DNA of 26,497 nucleotides, taken from Phoronis ovalis. Taxonomy: Eukaryota; Phoronida; Phoronidae. Both the position numbers and the translations under genes were made by a program. The stretch lies in assembly GCA_028565635.1 (NCBI GenBank), contig JAOXYB010049835.1:1-26497 (forward strand), in the 5' to 3' direction. Position 1 is the first letter of the stretch, and the number at the start of each line of letters is the position of its first letter. A model generated the notes under the pieces. The model did not search any database. It was not told the DNA's origin and saw only the letters and a program-made list of their open reading frames with translations. Below, piece after piece: positions 1-11,100 of the stretch.

Positions 1-200
1 TATCCACTAAGGCACTAGTACCTAAGTCTGGAATGTTGTTATCACCATCCTTACTGAAAACTGATTGAAATTGTCTAGATGTTAGCTTTACATGTACTAT
101 CTGTGTATGTTATACCATCTTCAGCTTGGAGAGGGGAAACGCCATTAGAATCACATCTTGCTTTTAATAAATGACCAGAAGCGCTTTGGATTTGCATTCA
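1..200 (-). mobile_element. Decayed non-LTR retrotransposon (LINE) fragment, region just before the reverse transcriptase domain
   Basis: Read on the minus strand, three frames in turn give pieces typical of the stretch between endonuclease and reverse transcriptase in CR1/Jockey-type LINE ORF2 proteins: RFWSFIKSK (about 157-184), then GVSPLQAEDGITYTDS and KAN (about 80-155), then QSVFSKDGDNNIPDLG (about 15-65). Shifts near 155 and between 60 and 80, and an in-frame stop at 75-77, show that the copy is dead. It continues beyond the left edge, and its 5' limit (about 200-215) is uncertain. The match to LINE proteins is from memory of the family's wording, not from a search. Confidence 0.72.
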
Positions 201-215
201 TTTGCATTTGACAAT

Positions 216-679
216 CTGATAGGCATTCTATACTACGGGATCCATGCAAGAAACTAAATGGCTAACAGTTTTACCATTGCATAGCACAATTTCCATCTGA
301 TTAATCTACTCGATCACTGTGAAAAATTATATATCGTGAATTTTACTCACCAAAACATATACTCAGCGGGAAAAGGTTTCCTGTGCTTCAAGGCAGGAAG
401 CTAATGAAGCATGCGCAACAAAATCAAGTCAAGTCAGTTTGATAATATTGGGTGAATATCTGTAATATATGCAAAATTTATTTCCAAAATCAAAAAATAA
501 ATGTATATATAAGTGTAATAGTTTTGTTAATGTTTATAGTTAATAATATTTTAAATATTAGCATATTGTTTTGAAAATTAATATTAGTATTATTGAATTA
601 ATTAACCTTGCCAAAATCGAGGGAAATTTAAAGGGCGGAAGTGTAAAGCAATCTAAAAATTAGAAGAAAACGAGGCATA
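216..679. promoter_or_regulatory. Upstream region of the Brambleberry-like gene, with a possible divergent minus-strand first exon
   Basis: No plus-strand coding is visible between the LINE fragment and the ATG at 680. The interval 460-600 is very AT-rich. On the minus strand a good splice donor (exon ending at 351, then GTGAGT at 350-345) follows a moderately GC-rich stretch at 352-430. That could be the first exon of a divergent transcript whose remainder lies outside the window or is unrelated to the LINE. No clear TATA box position can be defended. The promoter role is inferred only from position. Confidence 0.3.
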
Positions 680-3600
680 ATGAAGCCAAAAATTAATTTT
701 ATTACATTGTGTATATTTATTTTGTTGATAGGAATATGTAAAGCCAGTATATTTTCATGGATATTTGGTTCAAATCCGAAAAATGTTGAGAACCCTCAAC
801 ACAACCAAGAACAGGCACTTGTTGCAGGTCGGATTTTAAAATCTAATCCAAATTTTGAACTGAAACTTGCTGATGAAAAATTCCTACTGGAAGCACAGAA
901 GCTGTCACCTCTGGATGTTTGTCATCATGTGGTAACAACACTATTTTATTACTGAGATAAAACTTATAATCATTTTGTTTTTACTTGATTTGTATCGCCT
1001 TGGCTTTTAAAAAGCAACTCTGATATTTGACTGCTGTTGGAATAAATTTGAAATAAAAGAAATTTTTGTCTGTCTGCTGTATCTTTAAAAATCTCAAGTA
1101 CTACTATAGCCACGGGATAGTCAGATTTCTAATATTTCTTGCCAAATACATTTCTTCTACAAAATTTTGATTCTTCAGCTTGCATTTATCAGCAGATCAT
1201 TGACTTCGTTTATTTTTTAGATTATAGCCAAATTAAGATCCAGCTGTAGTGAGCTTACTGAAGAAGATATGGGAAAACTATCCGTTCAGCTTTTGAACTG
1301 CCAGTCTGAAGCAGAGAACAGAAAAATATATCCTTGCTCAGATGAAATGGTATGGTGTCAATGCATTCTTTAGTAACTGTATTCTAGAACCCTTCATCAG
1401 TTGACTGGTAGCAAAAACAAAGTGATTGGATTTGTGCCGGGAATTTAGATTAAATGTCAATTTGTCAGGGACACATATTGATCAACCTAATTGTATAGTT
1501 ACATATAAACAGTTTTTTTTACATTTCATCAACTAGTGCTGTTTCAATTCTTAATAAAATGGATTTAAAATGTATGTTTATTTTGTGGTATCTTTTGTCC
1601 GGTTACATTGCTAAATACATGAATTTGACATATCACTTATTTTGGACACGCTACAGACACACCAGGTATGAAAAGTTTGTGGTATATAATACCAGTTTTA
1701 TTTTGGGCATTCTCTAACTAGAAACTTTTACAATACTTTGATAGTTATTCACTTTAGTAAAATTCTTTATAGGTAAAGATTTTTTCAAACTGCAACTTCC
1801 ACCTATTGATTGACTTTTTTAGACAATTGCTGATTGCACCACAGACATGGATCCTGTAGTATGGAATGCCTATCAGATTGTCAGTAACCGAGCTAGAGCA
1901 ATGTGTTACTCCATCAAACAACAACAATTTCGGCTAAAGACTGAATTTACAGTGAACAAACTTGTATCCAACACTGAAGATCAGCTGATTGCTATGGACA
2001 AATTGATCGTAATATAAGAACTTTATATATAATTTGGGAGAGTTCACAATTTCATGCAATGCTCATAAGTAAATTAATAAGTTTTCACACAACTGAATAT
2101 ATTGGCTTACTTGTTGGATCAACCTTACCCTATATGTGTATGAATATTGGCATATTGTAAAATCAGACAAAAAATATTTAATGCAACCAAAAGTTTCAAT
2201 ATCATATAAATGTTTTCTGCTCTTCCATAATAGGTTGCAAATGCTCATGTGAAAAAAGTTATTGGTTATATTTCAGGATAGCCAGGCACAGATAAAATCC
2301 GTGCATGCTGATACGTTACTGAAAATGGTGGAGGGCCAGCAAGAACTGATGTCAAGACAAGAATTATTGAAGTCCACACAAGTCAGTATTAGTGGATTTA
2401 TTTCCAGTAACCTGAGAGATCTTTACAAAGAGAAAGCATTAATTGCTGCAGGACATAAAGAACTGGCAGAGTTAACAGAGCAAATTAAAGAGAAGCTAGG
2501 TTAGTTATACAAACACACAACATGTGTCAGCTTTTAACAGTTAGAGAGTATTACAAACAAACAGTAACCATTTTTTTATTGTTGATATATTATTGTACGG
2601 CAGCTAAGAAATTTCTGTTTCATTTTTCACTGTATTTGATTCAGTTGAAATGATGATAAAAATATACTAGACACAAAAATAAAAATTAACACTAGTGTAA
2701 AAGATCATTTGAACAAAGACACAAAAAAGAGGTATAAGCAAATTCATGGAGTTTTTTTATAATATTTCAGCATAACAGTTTTTGTAATCTTCTGATTTGT
2801 GTAATGATATGAAACTAAAACTGCAAGTGTTTTTGTTATGTAGATAATACAAGTGGTCAGCTAGCAAAACATGAAAATGAACAAAGAAATAATCACGAGG
2901 AACTTCTTGAAGATTTGTCAATCATCAGAGAAAAGGCTAAAGAAGTTTGGCAGAAAATAGGTTTGTAAAACATATTTACAAAATTAACATTAGCCATTAG
3001 CATATAGTTTCAGAGATATTTACAGCATTTTTAATGTTTGATTATTATTCTAAGGGAAATTTCACAGTTTTTGTAAGAATAGAAGTTGAATGACATTTTT
3101 AAGAATATAAATAAATGATGTTCTTGATTTTAGATGATAGCAGCAAGCATGTTCTAGAATATCAAGAAGAGACTACCAGGCATTATGAAGAAATGATGGA
3201 AAATCTTAAGAAAGTTAACCAGACCATAACTTATGTACTAAGCACTATTGAGGAAATGAAGACTGCCATCTATAAACAACTGACTTGGCTGTCTAATCTA
3301 ATTGGTGGTGCAGGTACCATTTCGCTCTTAACTGCAAGTACTAGTCACAATCATACTGTTGTGTACTAAATTTAGTCTAAACCCCTCAATTTGTTTTGTA
3401 GCTTTTATTGCACTTGCCAAAGATGGCCTGGCTAAATATTTTAACATGAATCAGTAGTTTAAGAGAAAAATATTATTTTCAGTCTTTATATATATTTACA
3501 ACCATGCATATAAAATTCCACTTCGTATCTCTTAATTAATATTAAATTAAAAAATGTTAAACAATGAATAAAATTTATACTAACAGTATAAAAAACTATT

Positions 3601-6145
3601 TTAGACATATACAAGTCTTTTTTTATGAGCAAATACGAAAGTAAGTTTTTAACTTAAAATTCCAGAGGCCCGTTTTCAGAAATATGGTAAAGTTATGATT
3701 CCATAAATACTTACGATTCTGTAAAGGTATTTACATGAGTTGTAAAGTAACAATTTTTTCTGACAACGCATTTTGCTTCCTTAAGTCGTGATTTATAGAA
3801 TTGTTATTTTATGATGTTTCTGACAACGGGTCCCTGCACCGTAACATAACCTGATATGATCTATAAAAAAAAAAATCACTAGTTAGATTTGGTTTGATGT
3901 ATGATCTAGGTTATAAGTGCATGATAAAAATAATTTGATTTCAACTGATTGAAAAATAATTTATTTGCAGGTGACCAGATCTCAGTACTCTACACCTGTG
4001 TGATGCATATTGTCTATTTTATGGCTGCAGCTATTTCAGCAGCATTCTTAGGAGCTCCACGGGTGTCAAGGATTCTGTTACTTATCCTTGTGCCACTGAA
4101 TGCTATCAGTGAAATCAAGCATGGAAACAGTCTGAATTTTATTGGAATGACAGTGTTTATTGCACTAACTGTTGTGGGTAAGAAACTAAAACATTTTTTC
4201 AAAAGAAACTTTATATTTGTGACTTTGTCTAATCAGTTATGCATGCTTTTAAAAGTTGAATGGAATAGGCAGTGGTCAAATGCACATGTTACACATAGAG
4301 TACTTTCTGTGACAAAAACTGAATCATACTTTTGATTCTGTGGTTGCATCAGGTTCTTATTTTTTAGATAAAATTTATTTCAACTTTTCAGTGCACCCTT
4401 TTTGTTATGTGCCATTTTGTCAATATTTCATTTGTTGTTTATTGGGGTCAAGATTTTTCTTCTTTTTAACGTTATGTTGTTCTTTGTAGCCAACTGGTGT
4501 TATGCAGTTATAGCATCTGCTGTTCTAAGAATGACAAATAAATGTCACTATTCCCCTACGAACTGTTATTTTTCTCCTCAAAAGAAATTATTGCCTGCCA
4601 AGGTGGAACCTGCTAATGATGGTATATTTTGCAACTTGTTTTAAGTTTCTGTATTTTGATTATATTTCGTTTTACTTAAATTACTATTTTATGCCATTAA
4701 ACCTGTTGGTCATGGCTCTACAGTAACTTGCAAAACTAATGAATTAATGTTAACTTGAGAGATAGAAGGTTCTTGGCAAATGTGTTAATAGCTAAGAATT
4801 CTTTTTCAGCAATTTTGAACTGGCACTCTACAATTAAAATCTTGGAACCTGGTCTAACAATCTTTTTTTTTCAGTTTCTGTTTGTTCTCCTCATGCCCAC
4901 AATGACTCTACAATTATTGAAAACAGTTACAGCAGCACTGAAACTGAGGTTACTCCTGCTAACCATAACAATATAAAATACATACAACATTTACTTAAAC
5001 AAGGTAGTATATAATTTGTAATGTATTGTTGATTTATTCTGTAAGATATACTGGCTGCAATACATTGGTCCAAAAAGTTTGACAAAGCACAATACATTCA
5101 ATTTTCAATCAGAAATTAATAAATGATTTTTGTTGTAGTCCCACCTACACCTACCCCTAGTCAAAGTAGCGTTATGACTGAATTTTCTACAACTGGAACG
5201 CCAATTAAAAGGGAGATGGCTGTAAATTTGCAAACTCCTAATTCTATATCCACAATGACTCCAATACAAGATAGAGAAACTTCTATTATGTCTGCTGCTT
5301 CCAATTGTTCTGGTGTCATTTCTGCCAAGGACCAGGTTAGTTCTTCAACACTAATTTCAATATAAATGTGCACTGGAGCAAAAATACAAATGATATGTAA
5401 GGTATTAACTAGTACCATTCAGCATAACAATAAAGACTGTTTATGTCTCCCTGTGGCTGTTTTAATAGCTTTTTTGATGCATGTTATGTCCTGTGGTCTA
5501 ATATTTTTCTTATGTTTAGGAATTGTCAAAGGAAGTAGTACGTCGCCATTTGTTGAAAACTGCAGAAGGCACTTCAACACCAAAGTCAAAGGCAGGAAGT
5601 ATACGTTCAAGGTACATCATTACATCTTTGGCATTCTGCTGGTTGTAGCTAAGTTAATTATATTTCAAACCTTGTAATAACAGAGACCAGGTCTGTTTGC
5701 TGAATCTACAAGTTCCATCACATAGATATGCTTACCTCAACTTTTGTGGCATTTGTGAGACACTAGATATAAGTTTTGTAACTGTTTTGTTAGTTATTAG
5801 CTAGAAACAATATTTTAAATGAAAATATCATTTAAGAATCCTTATCTGCAGGTACAGCTTTTATTTTAGTATCATTGATTATATTTTCAAAAATGTGATG
5901 TTAAATGATTTCAAATACTAGCATAAATGTCTAATGTAAATATTCTAGTGTATTGTTTATTACTACATTCGAACAAATAAAATATACAGAGATACTGGTA
6001 TGTACATTTTTTCTGTTTCAGATCATCTCGTGGAAATAATAGTCTCAGACAACCTTGCTTATCAACAACCAGAAGTGGGCAGCCTTGCAAGTTGCCTTGC
6101 ATAGAGGGACAAGATTTTTGCCATGTTCATTTTCAAGCAAACTGA
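680..6145 (+). CDS. bmb: Brambleberry-like (KAR5/GEX1 family) nuclear membrane fusion protein, 12 exons
   Basis: Exons: 680-931, 1221-1349, 1823-2008, 2277-2499, 2844-2960, 3134-3313, 3971-4177, 4490-4621, 4875-5003, 5139-5335, 5520-5611 and 6022-6145 (TGA). All junctions are GT-AG and frames join cleanly to 655 aa. Residues 1-22 form a signal peptide. Cysteines C81, C93, C111, C123, C132 and C155 sit in the spacing of the KAR5 lumenal domain, with W141-x2-Y144 and an MCY at 154-156. Residues 160-360 are charged and coiled-coil-like. Hydrophobic segments lie at about 368-391, 394-411 and 417-442. A Ser/Thr-rich tail follows, ending in a Cys/His cluster (C627, C637, C641, C648, H651). In yeast (Kar5), plants (GEX1) and zebrafish (Brambleberry) this family acts in nuclear envelope fusion: pronuclei, gamete nuclei or karyomeres. 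The ATG at 680 has A at -3. Family assignment is by pattern recognition; exon 8-11 boundaries are less certain than exons 1-7. Confidence 0.88.
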
Positions 6146-6243
6146 TGTTATGAACATCTTTCGCTTTTCATTCCACAAACAATATTTTATTTATAGAAGT
6201 AACAAGAAAGAACAATTCCCGCCTGTTTACTGTACATTTTATT

Positions 6244-6249
6244 AATAAA
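6244..6249 (+). terminator. Proximal poly(A) signal of the Brambleberry-like gene
   Basis: AATAAA about 100 bases after the stop codon at 6143-6145, in AT-rich 3' UTR. Use of this site would give a very short 3' UTR. Confidence 0.45.
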
Positions 6250-6680
6250 ATTGCAAATTAACATATCATGCTCGTGCTCAACATTTTCATCTATATACAC
6301 CTAATTCATGGTATTTCAGAAATGTTTTAGAATTTCGAGATATTTATAAAAATAGCCTTAATCTAGCAATTTGCTGTCTTGTGATATAACTTACCCGTTT
6401 TGTTAATAACATTAAGGTACAACAAAATACATATACTTTTTGAATTTAGCAATTACCAAAACCTAAAGAACATCTGTATATAGTAATGCATACTGGCGAT
6501 GAGTTAATTGACGTCACAGTTGTTCCTTTATTGTTTTTTAATATTTCTGTAACTCCATATGTTGTACTGTATTATTGTCATTTTATTGCTTCATGTCGTT
6601 TCCTTAGAGACAAGATGTCTAAAAAAGAAATACAAAAAATGTTTGGTCTTATTTTGTTGTAATATTGTAAATGCTGTTGG

Positions 6681-6686
6681 AATAAA
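6681..6686 (+). terminator. Distal poly(A) signal of the Brambleberry-like gene
   Basis: AATAAA about 540 bases after the stop, followed by T/G-rich sequence (TTATTATTGGTTT). A third AATAAA lies at about 6720. Either could end the longer 3' UTR form. Between 6146 and this site I see only AT-rich untranslated sequence. Confidence 0.5.
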
Positions 6687-6729
6687 AATATCTGCTTATT
6701 ATTGGTTTACATGTTTAGCAAATAAAATG

Positions 6730-7045
6730 TTTATGTAAATACAAGACATACGTTTTAATGATCCGAGCTCTTTCCAAACACCAAATCCAAAGTGTGATAG
6801 CCTTTGATATTTTGAGTTGTGACGATAATATTTCTCTTGCCTATGATATTGTGTATATTGTGGTATACATGCTATGATCAGCATTTTTGAAATAGTTGCT
6901 GAGACTATCACGTTGCAATGATACTGGACATTGTTACTTGATGGAACTTATACGATAGACCCCCATATATTGATATATGATGCAACAAGTTTACCGTATG
7001 TTGTAGTGGCTAGTATAAGAATCAGTAAAGGATAAGATGAAAATA
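6730..7045. other. Short convergent intergenic spacer
   Basis: This lies between the last plus-strand poly(A) signal of gene 1 and the minus-strand poly(A) signal of gene 2. No reading frame or repeat of note is seen. The two genes are tail to tail with only a few hundred bases between their inferred transcript ends. Confidence 0.4.
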
Positions 7046-7063
7046 ATTTCATAGTAATATAAG

Positions 7064-7069
7064 TTTATT
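7064..7069 (-). terminator. Poly(A) signal of the disordered-protein gene
   Basis: TTTATT on the plus strand is AATAAA on the minus strand. It is the strongest candidate for ending the transcript of the gene at 8167-11976, giving a 3' UTR of about 1.1 kb. Confidence 0.45.
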
Positions 7070-8166
7070 TAACGAGTTTATACAAAGCACCATTATAAAA
7101 TATAGCATTCTTATACTGGTCTAATCCATATTAGCACTTGTGCCCAAAATTAATGTGTTGCTTCTCAAAATGTTAGTTAAAGCACTGATAACACAACAAA
7201 TTTCGGTACATCCCATGGAAACTTATACAGATCTTCTTTAGTAAAAATAATTTTACGTAGCTCAAGCCTACCTGCAGTTGTTTGTCTTTCCTCAGAACAA
7301 TAATAACAATCGTTTACCACATGGTGGATATGTATCATATAAACCTGAACATATATATAACTAATGATATGATTCACAAATGCTTCAAGGAACAAGTTAA
7401 ATATGACAAAAACATTTGCTGGACTGGATCAGTTTAAAAGATATGCAGAATTGTAAAACAAAATATTGACACTGTATAACAATCAAAATGATAATATTAA
7501 AACATAGTAATAAATAAATTATCATAGCCTAATACTGGTATGTTGGTTAAATATTAAAAGAGGCTTGCTATGTTATACAAAAAAAAACTAAAACCAAAGG
7601 TACATGCATCTTAAAATAAGGTAATTTTCTACAAATCAATATACCTCTGTGGCTGTGCTAAAATATCTCTATACCTATACAACTGGAATTACAAAAATAA
7701 CAAAACATTAAATAAACATGTACATCTGCTAAAAACATGCCTTAAAAATTACAGGAATAAAAATACTACAGGTGCCAAACATTTGTTTCTCGAATATCTT
7801 TAGTTGCCCAATAGTTTTGAATCAATTCAAAGTGGTTCTAACATTTTTTTAACACCAATACAGACAACAATGAATGTGAAATCAAGATCATTTCTTGTTC
7901 CAAAATTGTAACTTCATACTTACAAATTACATTTTCTAAAAAAAATACGAAAGTACAACAAAATGAATTCCTACATAATTAAACACCAGAATTTGTTAGT
8001 TCTTTTACCAAATATTAATTCTCTACACAAGAAAACTGTCTAAATTTCTAGTTTCAATGAAATTACTCTTTTATGACATAAAGCCAAATGAATTTTAAAT
8101 CAATGAACTACCTAATAATTTACTTCTACTATACAAGTTTAAAAATTCAAGATTTTACATTTCTAC
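7070..8166 (-). other. Probable 3' UTR of the disordered-protein gene
   Basis: About 1.1 kb of AT-rich sequence with no supported coding frame on either strand, between the stop codon (8169-8167) and the poly(A) signal at 7064-7069. The UTR assignment is inferred from position. Confidence 0.4.
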
Positions 8167-11100
8167 TTAAAGTTCTGATACTTTTACGCCCATTTTCTCA
8201 CTAACATTTATAATGACGGGCGGCGAATGGTCAGAGTCATTGGATGAACGAGGAGAATTACTAGCGCCCTCTGGAGCACCTCGTTCCCAATCAGGTAAAA
8301 CCTTTGGTATATCAACGTGACACTGTCCCATACGCACTTGAAAGACAGCACCCGAATTCGATGCTTTACGTACAAGTTTTGGCGCACTGGCATCACCGAG
8401 TGGCTGATCTTGACTATTCTGCCTATCATACTGATAGCTGGTTGACGTCACTGGCTGCTTGCCGAATTTATCATTCAGTGTTTGTACATTATACTGAGTA
8501 TGAAAACCAAAATGACTTGGAAAATCCAAAGGTGTTGTTGGATTTTTGATGTTTTCATTGTTATATCCTTGGAAACTGTTATCATTAGTTGTAGTTTGAT
8601 TATACCCATAACTTAATTCGTTTCCATGAGGATTAACATTGGGATAGTTAGCAACATTTGAGTCCATCTCTTTTGAATACCTTTTCTGCTTCGGCTCGGG
8701 ATAACTTCCTGAAAATCCGTCCATTGGTGGGGTATAATAAGGCATGACTGGATAGACAGTACCAACATCACCATCTTGTGATCTTGCTGTTGGTAAAGAC
8801 CCTTGCTGATATGCAACTGAGCCGTTTCTTCTATCTATATCATATGAATTGCTAGACAGCGGATAATCTTGTCTATAAGTAGTTAGTCCACTTTGTTCTT
8901 CACTAGATACTGGGTATCTCTGGTGATATGCAGTTGATTTATCTGGAAATGATTGGTCGTACACAGCAGAATTTCTTGTTTTATCCTTATTAGTTGGATG
9001 CCTGTATGGCGGACGTGCCTGATTATAAACTGGTGGACCATGTGCATTATCTGACAATGGTGAAGCAGTCTTGTTATCATACATTGGTATACTATCTATG
9101 TTTACTGCCATTGGGGACTCTTTCTTAATGCCAGTTTTATTCGATTGTGATTCTGGCCACTGATTACTCGAATGGGGGATATCAAATTCAACTGGACTTT
9201 CTTCAGAAACACTGTGATATGATATGACGGATGCTGGTCTTTGAGCATTTCTTTGCTGTATTGAAGACGGACCTCTAAGGTATAAATCAGTAATTTTTTG
9301 TGATGATGCATAGTCAACATTTGGTCTAATATTTGATCGAGTCTGGTGAACGTATGTTGAGTCGTAACTATTTTCTCTTGCAACTGAGTTGTACTGTGAC
9401 CTACTTTGAAATTCGGGAGAAACCTGCATCCCAGGGGGTGAAAATCTTGCTGTAGGACTTGGATATCCCAGATGTCGCTCTAGCTGCTCAGCCGAATACT
9501 GTTTTCCTGGTCCTACTTGGTTGCTAGGATACTGTTCAGGTTTTTGTTGGTTGCTAAGATACTGTCCAGGTATCTGTGGGTATTGATTTTGCAATGAAAC
9601 ACGATAGGGTTGATAACCATCATAATGCGGGGAGATGCTATTCTGTGGAGGAATTTCCTTTTGCTGATAATTACGGTATTGTTGAGTCACAACTGGTGTA
9701 GCCATTTTGTTATAAGAAGAATGGGAATAAGCTTTTGACATATTTTGCTGGTGAGGTTCTTGCGGCACGGAAAACGGAATATTGTTGTTAGACATATTTG
9801 TTGAAAACAATGTTGTTGGTCTATGCGGTTGGGCAGAAGCAACAGTGATAGGCACAGGGTCAGGTTTATAACTATCAGATGAAACCTGTCTTCGAGTGGC
9901 GACATTCGTAGCTGCGCTCTCATTATTTCTCGATTGGTTATTCAATCTAGCCATGGACATTTGTTGTTTCTCTGTGTTTGCATACTTTGAGTTACTCATT
10001 GTTGCATTATTAGAATTTTTATGCGGTTGAAACTGTTCTGCTACACCTTGATTTTGCATACTTCTGGGCGCTGCATTGTCTCTTTCATTTCTATAAACCT
10101 GTTGTTCTGTTGTAACTCTGTCGTGGAAATTGTTAGTACTTAAAGGATAATTTGCATCTACTTTGTCATAAATGTCTTTTTCAGATGGTATGCTTCCTGT
10201 ACTAGCACTGTGCAGTAAGGAAGAGCTTGGCATGCCTTTTGGCCGTGATTTCCCTTTTAGCATAGCAAGGATTTCCGCATACGTGGCATATTCACTTTGA
10301 GGTTTGTGATCACTATATTCTGAATTGTCCCTTTCAGGTAATTTTATATTATTAATACCATATGCACTCACTGATTTATACATGTCTTGCTGTTGCATAC
10401 GAGCCGGGTCTTTATATCTCGAGAAATCTGGTTTTGTATTTGCTAATTTTTCACTGTAACTATATAAAGGAGTCTCAGATATTTTTGTATTGCTTTCAAA
10501 CCTTTGGTTATCTTTACTAGATGACAGTACATTTGGTGCCTGCTGATTATCAGTATTTGGATCATTTCGGACATTTTGCACTGATGGAGATACACCAGCG
10601 GCATTTTGTGACTTTTCAAGTTCCTGCGATGACTCTGATTTTACATTACTCTCGTCATCTAAAACATCTAGAATATCATCCATTTCGTAAGTGCTTGTAG
10701 CCAAATCATTGTTGTCATCATCATCTTCGTCATCACTAGTTGGCGCTACATTCTCTTTATCAATATTGCTGGCCACATTTTGGACATTATTGCTATTTTT
10801 ACTGTCTATGTTACTACCATCTTCGCTTTTGTCACTAGGAAGTCTGCTTCGTCTAGACATTGTCAATAATTTTAATCTGTCAGAAATAGAAAATGAAGTT
10901 TTTTCATCTTCCTTCTGCATTTGTTTTCTAAGTCTGTCATTCATTTTCTTGTTTACATTAGGGATATTAGCACCAGGATTTTTTCTTAGCCTTGACACAG
11001 CACTAGTATTATCCTTTGATTTTTGAGCAATACTTTTTTTATTATCAGAACTTTTAGTATCTTCATTGCTTTGATTTTCAAGGTTGCTATCCGTTTGGTT

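Noticed and set aside
4392-4489. Upstream extension of exon 8 using the acceptor at 4389-4391 (hydrophobic open stretch before ANWCYAV)
   Set aside because: The frame from that acceptor is out of phase with exon 8 and meets a stop; the acceptor at 4487-4489 keeps the frame and gives a sensible third membrane segment.
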